A stretch of 64,000 nucleotides of DNA from Devosia sediminis (lineage in GTDB: Bacteria > Pseudomonadota > Alphaproteobacteria > Rhizobiales > Devosiaceae). Location: the NCBI RefSeq assembly GCF_016411825.1, contig NZ_JAEKMH010000001.1, positions 558,001 through 622,000 of the forward strand, in the 5' to 3' direction. The translations under genes and the position numbers were made by a program. Positions 16,388 through 28,879 of this stretch are shown piece after piece. Position 1 is the stretch's first letter; each line of letters begins with the position of its first letter. The notes beneath the pieces were generated by a model that did no database searches, had not been told where the DNA came from, and saw only the letters and a program-made list of their open reading frames with translations.

Positions 16388-17653
16388 ATGCGTCAACCCT
16401 ATGCGCGCCTAGCGCCTGTCGATTCCACCGAAAGCCAGTTCGAGCGCATCCTCAACGTGGTCGCGCGGCTCGCCATGGTGGGCATCGGCTTTGCCGTGCT
16501 GCTGACCATGCTGCGCGCTGGCCAGTTCTTCCTGGCCCCAGTAACGCTGGCCATCGTGGTGGGGCTGATGTTCGGTCCGGTGGCCGACCGGGTGGAGCGC
16601 TGGGGCGTGCCGCCGGCCCTGTCCGCAGGGGTCGTGGTGCTCCTGCTGCTCGGTGTGATCGCCGGCTTTTCGCTGCTTTTCGCCGTGCCGCTCAGCGAAT
16701 GGGTGGCGCGGGCTCCGCTGATCTGGGAAAAGCTGCAGGCCCAGCTTGCGAACCTGCGGGAACCGCTGGAATCGGTCGGACAGTTCCAGGAGCAGCTCAC
16801 CTCGGTGCTGGGCAATAGCAGCACCATGTCGGTGCAGGTGGAAGACGGTAGCGCCGTGACCGGCGTCGCCATGCTGGCGCCTACCATCCTCGCGCAAATC
16901 GCGATCTTCCTCGCCAGCCTCTACTTCTTCGTCGCGACCCGCGACCATATCCGCATGTCGGTGCTGTCCATGTGCGTGACCCGGCGGATGCGCTGGCGCA
17001 CGGCGCATGTGTTCCGCGATGTGGAGCAGAAGGTCAGCCGGTTCCTTTTGTCGGTCACCATGATCAACCTCTGTGTCGGCACGGCGGTTGCGATCGCCAT
17101 GTGGATCATCGGCATGCCCTCGCCGATCCTCTGGGGCGCGATGGCCGCGGTGCTCAACTACATCCCCTATGTGGGCCAGGCCATCATGATCACCGTGCTG
17201 CTGGCCGTGGGGCTCGGCACGCAGACCGAACTGGTGCAGATCCTCCTGCCGGTCGCCTGCTATGCCGGCATCAACTTCGTCGAAGGGCAGATTTTTACGC
17301 CGCATTTCATCGGCCGTTCGCTGACCCTCAACCCGTTCATCATCTTCCTTTCGATCACCTTCTGGATCTGGGCCTGGGGCCCGGTGGGTGGCCTCGTCGC
17401 CGTGCCGACCCTGCTGATGGCGCAATCGATGATCCTCCACGCACTGCCCAGCAAACCTGTGGCGCCGCGCCGGCCGGTGCGTCGCACCGCGCGCATGACG
17501 GATCGCGACGAGCTGCTGGCCAATGCGGCGCAGGCGATCCGCGAGCAGCGTCTCGACGCTGAAACGGAATCCAAGACCGAAATCCGCAAGCAGGAACGCC
17601 GCGAGCCGCCGCAGGGCACCGGGCCGACCGGGGTCGAGCCCAGCGCAAGCTGA
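16388..17653 (+). CDS. AI-2E family transporter (TqsA/PerM-like membrane protein)
   Basis: 421 residues with about eight membrane segments. The diagnostic C-terminal pattern (GRSLTLNPFIIFLSITFWIWAWG...GLVAVPTLLM) is present near residues 305-350. The family includes TqsA, implicated in AI-2 export, and sodium/proton antiporters, so the annotated name does not fix a substrate. The last 70 residues are a charged cytoplasmic tail (RRPVRRTARMTDRDELLANAAQ...) that is not part of the core fold. It is 80 bases upstream of the antiporter gene and in the same direction, so the two may be co-transcribed. Confidence 0.9.
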   Translation: MRQPYARLAPVDSTESQFERILNVVARLAMVGIGFAVLLTMLRAGQFFLAPVTLAIVVGLMFGPVADRVERWGVPPALSAGVVVLLLLGVIAGFSLLFAVPLSEWVARAPLIWEKLQAQLANLREPLESVGQFQEQLTSVLGNSSTMSVQVEDGSAVTGVAMLAPTILAQIAIFLASLYFFVATRDHIRMSVLSMCVTRRMRWRTAHVFRDVEQKVSRFLLSVTMINLCVGTAVAIAMWIIGMPSPILWGAMAAVLNYIPYVGQAIMITVLLAVGLGTQTELVQILLPVACYAGINFVEGQIFTPHFIGRSLTLNPFIIFLSITFWIWAWGPVGGLVAVPTLLMAQSMILHALPSKPVAPRRPVRRTARMTDRDELLANAAQAIREQRLDAETESKTEIRKQERREPPQGTGPTGVEPSAS

Positions 17654-17733
17654 AGGCGTGACCTGCGCGCGTCCAGCTTGACGGCGGGGCATAGCCGCAC
17701 CAGTCTCGGCACTCAACGAGTCAGGGGTGCCGA

Positions 17734-19590
17734 ATGGCCGGTGAAGTTGTAGCGCATGCGGCCGAGGCGGCTCATCATGGCGTGGACCTCGTGCCTATCG
17801 TGGCGCTGCTGGCGGCGGGCACCATTGCGGTGCCGATCTTCAAGCGCGTCGGCCTCGGCTCGGTGCTGGGTTATCTCGCGGCAGGGTTGCTGCTTGGCCC
17901 CTCCGGCTTCGGGCTGATTTCGGACCCCGCATCGGTGCTGGCAACGGCCGAAATGGGCGTCGTACTCTTTCTCTTCATCATCGGGCTCGAAATGGAGCCC
18001 AGCCGCCTCTGGGCCCTGCGCAAGCAGATATTCGGTCTCGGCGTCATTCAGGTGGGCATCTGCGGCGCGCTGTTGACCGGGGTCGGCGTGCTGCTTGGCT
18101 TTGCGCCCATCGTCGCCTTCGTCTTCGGCATGGGCTTTGTGCTCACGTCCACCGCCATCGTCATGCAGATCCTGGGTGAACGCGGGGAGCTGGCGACGGA
18201 AGGCGGCCAGAAGATGGTGTCGATCCTGCTGCTCGAAGACCTCGCGATCGTGCCGCTGCTGGCTGTGGTGGCGCTGCTGGCGCCCTCGACGGGCGACGTC
18301 TCGCTGTTGACGCGTCTAATCTCGATCGGCGTCGCGCTGGGCGCGGTGCTGCTGCTGATCTTCCTCGGGCGGCGGATCATGAATCCGTTCTTCTCGCTCC
18401 TGGCCCAGGCCAAGGTGCGCGAGGTGATGACGGCGGCGGCTCTGCTGGTGGTGCTGGGCGCGGCGCTGCTGTTCCAGGTCAGCGGATTGTCCATGGCCAT
18501 GGGTGCGTTCCTTGCCGGCGTCTTGCTCTCGACCTCGACCTTCAAGCATCAGCTCGAGGCCGATGTGGAGCCATTCCGCGGGCTGCTGCTGGGGCTGTTC
18601 TTTTTGGCAGTGGGCATGTCGCTCGACCTCGATGTGGTCGGCGCCAACTGGCAGATCATTGCTATGAGCGTCGTCGCCTATATGCTGGTCAAGGCCACGG
18701 CGATCTATGTGATCGCGCGGGTGCTGCGATCGGGGCATGGCGAGGCGCTGGAGCGCGCGGTGCTGATGGGGCAGGGCGGCGAATTCGCCTTCGTGCTCTA
18801 TACGACGGCGGCGGCCAGCGGGCTGATCGATGGACCGACCAATGCTATCTTCACGGCGACTGTCATCGTCTCGATGGTGCTGACACCCTTCGCCATGATC
18901 GGGCTGCGCTACCTGATACCCAAGACAGTGCAGTCGATGGACGGCATCGAGACGGCGGAGGGCCTTTCGGGCCGGGTGCTGATCATCGGCTTCGGCCGCT
19001 TCGGCCAGATCGCCAGCCAGCCGCTGCTGGCGCAGCGCTATTCGGTGTCGATCATCGACAACGATACCGAGATGATCCGCGCCGCCGCGCAGATTGGCTT
19101 CAAGGTTTATTACGGCGACGGGACGCGGCTCGATATCCTGCGGGCGGCGGGCGCCGGTTCGGCTGACCTGATCCTCGTCTGCACCAATGAGAAGACCCAG
19201 ACGACCCGGATTGTCGAACTGCTGCGCGACGAGTTTCCGCTGGCGCGGGTGATGGCGCGGGCCTTCGACCGCGTACATGCCATCGAACTGGTGCAGGCCG
19301 GGGTGGATTACCAGAAGCGCGAACTGTTCGACTCGGCGGTGACTTTCGGCGGCGAAGCCATCCGCCTGATGGGTGCTGACGAGCAGCAGATCGAGGACGT
19401 GCTCGAAGGCGTCAAGGCGCGCGACCGTGAGCGGTTCGAGCTGCAGCTCAATGGCGAGGACTGGCGCACCGGGGGGCAGTTGCTGCTCAGCAATGCCCGC
19501 GACCAGGCGCGCGAGGGCGGGGTGTCTGTGGGGAAGGACGAAGCCGAGGCCGCGGCCAGTCGTTCCGCGCAGCCCGTGCAGGGCAGCTAG
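17734..19590 (+). CDS. CPA2 monovalent cation:proton antiporter with TrkA-N domain (KefB/KefC-like)
   Basis: 618 residues. Residues 15-400 form the 12-13 helix Na+/H+ exchanger fold (GSVLGYLAAGLLLGPSGFGLI, VLFLFIIGLEMEPSRLW, and GQGGEFAFVLY near 345). Residues 420-545 form a Rossmann TrkA-N/RCK domain (VLIIGFGRFGQIASQPLL; DNDTEMIRAAAQIGFKVYYGDGTRLDILRAAG). A charged tail follows. The family exports potassium in exchange for protons, gated by nucleotide or glutathione adducts. No separate KefG/KefF ancillary gene is seen. An inner-membrane protein for pH or potassium homeostasis. Confidence 0.93.
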   Translation: MAGEVVAHAAEAAHHGVDLVPIVALLAAGTIAVPIFKRVGLGSVLGYLAAGLLLGPSGFGLISDPASVLATAEMGVVLFLFIIGLEMEPSRLWALRKQIFGLGVIQVGICGALLTGVGVLLGFAPIVAFVFGMGFVLTSTAIVMQILGERGELATEGGQKMVSILLLEDLAIVPLLAVVALLAPSTGDVSLLTRLISIGVALGAVLLLIFLGRRIMNPFFSLLAQAKVREVMTAAALLVVLGAALLFQVSGLSMAMGAFLAGVLLSTSTFKHQLEADVEPFRGLLLGLFFLAVGMSLDLDVVGANWQIIAMSVVAYMLVKATAIYVIARVLRSGHGEALERAVLMGQGGEFAFVLYTTAAASGLIDGPTNAIFTATVIVSMVLTPFAMIGLRYLIPKTVQSMDGIETAEGLSGRVLIIGFGRFGQIASQPLLAQRYSVSIIDNDTEMIRAAAQIGFKVYYGDGTRLDILRAAGAGSADLILVCTNEKTQTTRIVELLRDEFPLARVMARAFDRVHAIELVQAGVDYQKRELFDSAVTFGGEAIRLMGADEQQIEDVLEGVKARDRERFELQLNGEDWRTGGQLLLSNARDQAREGGVSVGKDEAEAAASRSAQPVQGS

Positions 19591-19687
19591 GCGGTGGGGC
19601 TGCCCATGGGGGCTTTCCGATGCACAAATTAAGTGCAAGAGTGCCCCTATTCTGAGGGGAATATCGTCATGAACACTGGATTGCGAC

Positions 19688-22159
19688 ATGCCGCAAAAAC
19701 CGATCGTCTACGATGCTCCCACGCCCGAACCCCGCGCCACGACCGTTGAGGCCCTGCAGGCCGAAATCCTTGAAAACCTTATCTATTCCGTCGGCAAGGA
19801 CCCCATCGTCGCCCGGCCGCACGATTGGCTGCGCGCGACTATCCTGGCGGTGCGCGACCGGGTCATGGACCGCTGGATGGAGAGTTCGCGCGAGACGTGG
19901 CGGACCTCCAACAAGCGCGTCTACTACCTCAGCCTCGAGTTCCTCATCGGCCGGCTGATGCGCGACGCGATGAGCAATGTGGGCCTGATGGAGCCGGTGG
20001 CCCAGGCGCTCAAGAACCTCAATGTCGACCTCGGCGACCTTATCAACCTCGAGCCCGACGCGGCGCTCGGCAATGGTGGCCTAGGGCGCCTCGCCGCGTG
20101 CTTTCTCGAGTCCATGTCCTCGGTGAAAATCCCGGCCTATGGCTATGGCATCCGCTATGTGCATGGCCTGTTTCGCCAGGAAATGAGCGAGGGCTGGCAG
20201 GTCGAGTTGCCGGAAGACTGGCTCGCCCATGGCAATCCGTGGGAATTCGAGCGGCGCGAGAGCGCCTACGAGGTCGGCTTCGGCGGGCATGTCGAGCCGG
20301 TCACTGACGCGGATGGCGAAGTGCGGCAGGAATGGCGGCCCAACGAGCACCTGCTGGCGGTGGCCTATGACACGCCGATCGTGGGTTGGCGCGGCGCACG
20401 GGTGAATACGCTGCGCCTCTGGAGCGCCCAGCCGATCGACCCGATCCTGCTCGACAAGTTCAATTCGGGCGACCATATCGGCGCACTCGAGGAAAGCGCC
20501 AAGGCGGAAGCCATTACGCGGGTGCTCTATCCCGCCGACTCGACGGCGGCAGGGCAGGAATTGCGGCTGCGGCAGGAATTCTTCTTCTCCTCGGCGTCGC
20601 TGCAGGACATCGTGCGGCGCCACCTGCAGCAATATGGCGACCTCGGCTCGCTTCCCGACAAGGTAGCCATCCAGCTCAACGACACGCACCCGGCCATTTC
20701 GGTGGCCGAGCTCATGCGCATCATGGTCGACGACAACGGTATCAAGTGGGAAAAGGCCTGGAAGATCGCCAAGGGCACGTTCGGCTATACCAACCACACG
20801 CTCCTGCCAGAGGCGCTGGAAAGCTGGCCGGTTTCGCTGATGGAGCGGCTGCTGCCCAGGCACATGCAGATCATCTACCAGATCAATGCCGACGTGCTGA
20901 CCGAGGCACGGAGCAAAGCCGGATTTACCGACCAACAGGCGGCAGCGGTGTCGCTGATCGACGAGCATGGCGGGCGGCGCGTGCGCATGGGGCAACTGGC
21001 CTTCGTGGGCTCGCACTCGATCAATGGCGTTTCGGCGCTGCATACGGAGCTGATGAAGCAGACCGTGTTTGCGGACCTCCACAAGCTCTATCCGGAGCGC
21101 ATCAACAACAAGACCAACGGTATCACGCCGCGACGCTGGCTGATGCAATGCAATCCGTCGCTCACCAGGCTCCTCAGCGAGCGGATCGGGCCGGACTTCC
21201 TCGATGACGTGGACAAGCTGCACCAGCTCCTGCCGCATGCGGAGGACCCGGGCTTCCAGAAGCAATTCGCGGCGGTCAAGCTGGAGAATAAGAAGCGGCT
21301 GGCCAAGCTGGTCAAGGACCGGCTCAACATCAAGATCGATCCCGATGCGCTGTTCGACGTGCAGATCAAGCGCATCCACGAATACAAGCGGCAGTTGCTG
21401 AACATCATCCATGCCGTGGCGCTGTACGATGAAATCCGCGCCCATCCGGAACGGGAATGGGTGCCGCGGGTGAAGATCTTCGCGGGCAAGGCGGCACCGA
21501 GCTACTGGAACGCCAAGCTGATCATCAAGCTGATCAACGACGTGGCGCGGGTCATCAACAACGACCCGGCGGTGCGGGGCCTGCTCAAGGTTGTGTTCCT
21601 GCCCAACTACAATGTGAGCCTTGCCGAGGTGATCGTCCCGGCGGCCGACCTTTCCGAGCAGATCTCGACGGCCGGCATGGAAGCTTCGGGCACCGGCAAC
21701 ATGAAGTTCATGGCCAATGGTGCGGTCACCATCGGCACCATGGATGGCGCCAATGTCGAGATGCACAAGGAAGTGGGCGCCGACAATATCGTCATCTTCG
21801 GCCTGACGACCGAGGAAGTGGAAGAAAAGCGCCGCCGCTCGGAAGTGCCGCGTGGCGCCATCGATGCTTCGCCGCGCCTGCGCGAGGCGCTCGACTCCAT
21901 CGCCTCGGGCGTGTTCTCGCCCGATGACCCGCATCGCTACCGAGACTTGATCGGCGGGCTCTACGACCATGACTGGTTCATGGTGGCGCGTGACTTCGAC
22001 GCCTATGCCGCGGCGCAGGCCAGGGTCGACGAGCTCTGGCGCGACAAGAAGACGTGGCGGGCCATGGCCATCCGCAACACGGCCAGCGTTGGCTTCTTCT
22101 CGTCGGACCGGACAATCCGGCAATATGCGCAGGACATCTGGAACGTGCCGACGGCCTGA
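19688..22159 (+). CDS. glgP: Glycogen phosphorylase
   Basis: 823 residues, usual size. Releases glucose-1-phosphate from glycogen ends. Family GT35 features are intact: LGNGGLGRLAACF near residue 125, YGYGIRYVHGLF near 150, and the pyridoxal-phosphate lysine in EASGTGNMKFMANGA (K673). First gene of the operon glgP-glgB-glgC-glgA-pgm-glgX on the plus strand, about 100 bases before glgB. The 97-base gap upstream contains no repeat and presumably holds the operon promoter. In this order degradation and synthesis enzymes are made together, as in other alphaproteobacteria. Confidence 0.97.
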   Translation: MPQKPIVYDAPTPEPRATTVEALQAEILENLIYSVGKDPIVARPHDWLRATILAVRDRVMDRWMESSRETWRTSNKRVYYLSLEFLIGRLMRDAMSNVGLMEPVAQALKNLNVDLGDLINLEPDAALGNGGLGRLAACFLESMSSVKIPAYGYGIRYVHGLFRQEMSEGWQVELPEDWLAHGNPWEFERRESAYEVGFGGHVEPVTDADGEVRQEWRPNEHLLAVAYDTPIVGWRGARVNTLRLWSAQPIDPILLDKFNSGDHIGALEESAKAEAITRVLYPADSTAAGQELRLRQEFFFSSASLQDIVRRHLQQYGDLGSLPDKVAIQLNDTHPAISVAELMRIMVDDNGIKWEKAWKIAKGTFGYTNHTLLPEALESWPVSLMERLLPRHMQIIYQINADVLTEARSKAGFTDQQAAAVSLIDEHGGRRVRMGQLAFVGSHSINGVSALHTELMKQTVFADLHKLYPERINNKTNGITPRRWLMQCNPSLTRLLSERIGPDFLDDVDKLHQLLPHAEDPGFQKQFAAVKLENKKRLAKLVKDRLNIKIDPDALFDVQIKRIHEYKRQLLNIIHAVALYDEIRAHPEREWVPRVKIFAGKAAPSYWNAKLIIKLINDVARVINNDPAVRGLLKVVFLPNYNVSLAEVIVPAADLSEQISTAGMEASGTGNMKFMANGAVTIGTMDGANVEMHKEVGADNIVIFGLTTEEVEEKRRRSEVPRGAIDASPRLREALDSIASGVFSPDDPHRYRDLIGGLYDHDWFMVARDFDAYAAAQARVDELWRDKKTWRAMAIRNTASVGFFSSDRTIRQYAQDIWNVPTA

Positions 22160-22260
22160 GGGTTGTCGTTGCGCAGCAGGCCCGCCGGCGAGAAGCGGGG
22201 GCGGCGCAGAATTTGTTTCTGACCTGCACGTACCAGGCAGGTCGACGGGGGAGTGTGGGC

Positions 22261-24456
22261 GTGAGCGTGACGAAGGAAAACTGGCAGGCCGACGGACGGG
22301 AAATCGAGGCAGTCGTGGCGGGCCGCCACAGCAATGCCTTCGCTTTCCTGGGCCTGCACGAGGTGGACGGGCACTGGGTGCTGCGCGCCTTCGTGCCCCA
22401 TGCCGAAACGCTCGACGCCTTTACCCTCGACGGCACCCCGCTGGGGCACATGATCCCGCGCCACTCGGCCGGGTTCTTCGAAGCCAAGGTGACTATCAAC
22501 GCCCGCCAACCGGTGCGCTACGAAGCCAGGAATGCGGGCGGCTCCTGGACCGTCCATGACCCTTATTCTTTCGGGCCGGTGCTCGGGCCGATGGACGATT
22601 ACTATATCGGCGAGGGCAGCCACCTGCGGCTGTGGGACAAGCTGGGCGCCCATGAAATGGAGTTCGAGGGCATTCACGGCACGCATTTCGCCGTCTGGGC
22701 GCCGAACGCGCAGCGGGTCTCGGTGGTCGGGCCGTGGAACGAGTGGGATGGCCGCCGCCACCCGATGCGCAACCGGCAGGGCATCTGGGAAGTGTTCATC
22801 CCGGTGCTGGGAACCGGCACGATCTACAAATATGAAATCGTCGGCCCCAACGGACAGGTGCTGCCGCTCAAGGCCGACCCGTTCGCGCGGCAGGCCGAGT
22901 TGCGGCCGCGCAATGCGTCCGTGGTGCCCGATCCGACACCCTTTGCGTGGACCGACCAGAAATATATGGAAGAGCGCGCCACCCATGACTGGCGGCGCAC
23001 GCCCATGTCCATCTACGAAGTGCATCTGGGATCGTGGCGGCGCCGGCCGGACGGCACGTTCATGAGCTACGACCAGTTGGCCGAGCAGCTCGTCGCCTAT
23101 GCCGCCGACATGGGCTACACGCATCTCGAACTGCTGCCGGTTTCCGAGCATCCCTTCGATCCGAGCTGGGGGTACCAGCCCACGGGCCTCTTCGCGCCGA
23201 CTTCGCGCTTCGGCGACCCGGCTGGGTTTGCGCGCTTCGTCAATGCCGCCCACGAGGCAGGGCTCGGCGTCATCCTCGACTGGGTGCCGGCACATTTCCC
23301 GACCGATGAATTCGGCCTGTCGCATTTCGACGGCACGGCGCTTTACGAACACGAGGACCCGCGCCAGGGCTTCCACCCGGACTGGAACACGGCGATCTAC
23401 AATTTTGGGCGCAAGGAGGTGTCGTCGTACCTCACCAACAATGCGCTCTACTGGTTCGAGCAGTTCCATATCGATGGCCTGCGCGTCGATGCGGTGGCCT
23501 CGATGCTCTATCTCGATTATTCGCGCCAGCCAGGTCAGTGGGTGCCCAACAAGCATGGCGGCAACCAGAACCTCGAGGCGGTGGCTTTCCTGCAGCGGGT
23601 TAATGCGGAGGTGTACCGCAATTTCCCCGGCGCCTTCATGATCGCCGAGGAATCGACCTCGTGGCCGGGCGTCAGCGCGCCGACCTATGCGGGCGGCCTA
23701 GGCTTCGGCTTCAAGTGGAACATGGGCTTCATGAACGACACGCTGCGTTTCATGAGCCGGGCGCCGATCCATCGGCGCTACCACCACAACGACATGACCT
23801 TCGGCATGGTCTACGCCTTCAGCGAGAACTTCGTGCTGCCGCTCAGCCATGACGAAGTGGTGCATGGCAAGGGATCGCTGCTCAACAAGATGCCGGGCGA
23901 CGACTGGCAGCAATTCGCCAATCTGCGGGGCTATCTCGCCTTCATGTGGGGGCATCCGGGCAAGAAGCTCTTGTTCATGGGCCAGGAATTCGCCCAGCGC
24001 GAGGAGTGGAGCGAAAGCCGGTCGCTGGATTGGTGGCTGCTGGATTCCGCGCCGCATGAAGGTATGCGCCGGCTGGTCGCCGACCTCAACGCCGCCTATC
24101 GCAGCCTGCCGGCGCTGCACGAACGCGATTGCGAGCCAGACGGGTTCGACTGGGTGATCGGCAATGACCACTCCAACTCGGTGCTGGCCTGGGTGCGCAA
24201 GGCGCCCGACGCCGACCCGGTGCTGGTGATCTCCAATTTCACGCCAGTGCCACGCAGCCACTACAAGGTGCCGCTGCCCAAGGCCGGTCGCTGGGTCGAG
24301 CGCATCAATACCGATGCCGGTTGGTATTCGGGCGGGAACACAGGCAACCAAGGCGCCGTTATTGCCAAGGCCGTCGAGGGGCAGCACTTTCCGGCCGAGG
24401 CCGAGCTTTTCCTGCCACCATTGGCGACACTATTCTTGAAGTACGAACCGAGCTGA
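22261..24456 (+). CDS. glgB: 1,4-alpha-glucan branching enzyme
   Basis: 731 residues from GTG 22261, chosen for the GGGGGA ribosome-binding site eight bases upstream; a longer frame back to 22054 lies inside glgP and is unlikely. The N-terminal glucan-binding/E-set modules (about 1-220) precede the GH13 barrel. Catalytic residues are visible: nucleophile D410 in GLRVDAVASML, acid/base E463 in MIAEEST, and D531 in LPLSHDEVVHGKGSL. It introduces alpha-1,6 branches in glycogen. Second gene of the glycogen operon. Confidence 0.96.
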   Translation: MSVTKENWQADGREIEAVVAGRHSNAFAFLGLHEVDGHWVLRAFVPHAETLDAFTLDGTPLGHMIPRHSAGFFEAKVTINARQPVRYEARNAGGSWTVHDPYSFGPVLGPMDDYYIGEGSHLRLWDKLGAHEMEFEGIHGTHFAVWAPNAQRVSVVGPWNEWDGRRHPMRNRQGIWEVFIPVLGTGTIYKYEIVGPNGQVLPLKADPFARQAELRPRNASVVPDPTPFAWTDQKYMEERATHDWRRTPMSIYEVHLGSWRRRPDGTFMSYDQLAEQLVAYAADMGYTHLELLPVSEHPFDPSWGYQPTGLFAPTSRFGDPAGFARFVNAAHEAGLGVILDWVPAHFPTDEFGLSHFDGTALYEHEDPRQGFHPDWNTAIYNFGRKEVSSYLTNNALYWFEQFHIDGLRVDAVASMLYLDYSRQPGQWVPNKHGGNQNLEAVAFLQRVNAEVYRNFPGAFMIAEESTSWPGVSAPTYAGGLGFGFKWNMGFMNDTLRFMSRAPIHRRYHHNDMTFGMVYAFSENFVLPLSHDEVVHGKGSLLNKMPGDDWQQFANLRGYLAFMWGHPGKKLLFMGQEFAQREEWSESRSLDWWLLDSAPHEGMRRLVADLNAAYRSLPALHERDCEPDGFDWVIGNDHSNSVLAWVRKAPDADPVLVISNFTPVPRSHYKVPLPKAGRWVERINTDAGWYSGGNTGNQGAVIAKAVEGQHFPAEAELFLPPLATLFLKYEPS

Positions 24457-24519
24457 TCCGGCTCTGGTTCGCGGGGTACAAGACCCGGTTGAATCCGGGC
24501 TTTTGCGGAGGGACTTTTA

Positions 24520-25787
24520 ATGGCTGACTATCGAGTACCATCGCCGCTGGCACGCGAGGCCATGGCCTATGTGCTGGCGGGGGGCCGTGGCACCCGTCTC
24601 ATGGAGCTGACCGACCGACGCGCCAAACCGGCCGTCTATTTCGGCGGCAAGGCGCGCATCATCGACTTCGCGCTTTCCAATGCCATCAATTCGGGTATCC
24701 GCCGCATCTCGGTGGCGACGCAGTACCAGGCGCATTCGCTGATCCGCCACCTGTCGCGCGGCTGGAACTTCCTCCGGCAGGAGCGCAACGAGAGCTTTGA
24801 CGTGCTCCCGGCTTCGCAGCGCGTGGCCGAGGACATGTGGTATGCGGGCACGGCCGACGCCGTGTACCAGAACATGGACATCATCGAGGATTACGGCGCC
24901 CGCTATATCGTCATCCTGGCGGGCGACCACATCTACAAGATGGACTACGAAATCATGCTTCGCCAGCACGTGGATACGGGCGCAGACGTGACTATCGGGT
25001 GCCTCGAAGTGCCGCGGATGGAGGCTACCGGCTTCGGTGTTATGCATGTCGACGGGCGCGACCGGGTGGTGGATTTCGTCGAGAAGCCGAAGGACCCGCC
25101 AGGCATCCCGGACCGGCCGGACATGGCACTGGCCTCGATGGGCATCTATGTGTTCGAGACGCGCTTCCTGATGGAGCAGCTCCGCCGCGACGCCGCCACG
25201 GAAGGCTCGAGCCGCGACTTCGGCAAGGATATCATTCCCTATATCGTCAAGAACGGCACGGCCTGGGCGCACCGCTTCAACCGCTCCTGCGTGCGATCGA
25301 GCAACGAGAAGATCAGTTACTGGCGCGACGTCGGTACGGTGGACGCCTATTGGAAGGCCAATATCGACCTCACCGACATCAATCCGCAGCTCGATCTTTA
25401 TGATCGCGACTGGCCGATCTGGACCTATGCGGAAATCACGCCGCCGGCCAAGTTCGTGCATGATTTCGACGGGCGGCGCGGCTCTGCGGTGAATTCGCTG
25501 GTCTCGGGCGACTGCATCATCTCGGGCGGGCACCTGCAGCGCACGCTGCTGTCCACCGGCTCGCGGGTGCATTCCTACTCGGTGCTCGAGGAGGCGGTGG
25601 TGCTACCCTATTGCGATATCGGGCGCAATGCGCGGCTCAAGAAAGTGGTCATCGATCGCGGCGTTTCCATCCCCGAAGGCCTGGTGGTCGGCGAGGATCC
25701 GGAATTCGACGCCAAATGGTTCCGGCGCACCGACGAGGGCGTGACGCTGGTCACCCAGGCGATGATCAACAAGTACCTGGCTGATCG

Positions 25788-25791
<4 letters not shown>
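24520..25791 (+). CDS. glgC: Glucose-1-phosphate adenylyltransferase
   Basis: 423 residues. Makes ADP-glucose from ATP and glucose-1-phosphate, the committed step of glycogen synthesis. Signature [25 protein letters not shown] at residues 16-40 (split here only by description), substrate loop [15 protein letters not shown], product site GDHIYKMDY, and a C-terminal left-handed beta helix. A clear GCGGAGGG ribosome site precedes the ATG. A short hairpin CCCGG-ttgaat-CCGGG followed by CTTTT (24484-24504) lies in the gap after glgB and might attenuate read-through. Stop overlaps glgA start by 4 bases. Confidence 0.97.
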
Positions 25792-28866
<3,075 letters not shown>

Positions 28867-28879
28867 ATCGGCCCTTTCC

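Noticed and set aside
16409..19689. Long antisense frames (435 and 457 residues) opposite the AI-2E and antiporter genes
   Set aside because: Rich in His/Arg/Gln as expected for antisense of membrane protein genes; no family match.
20081..22123. 680-residue frame antisense to glgP
   Set aside because: Caused by high GC and codon bias opposite a real gene; no homology or start signal.
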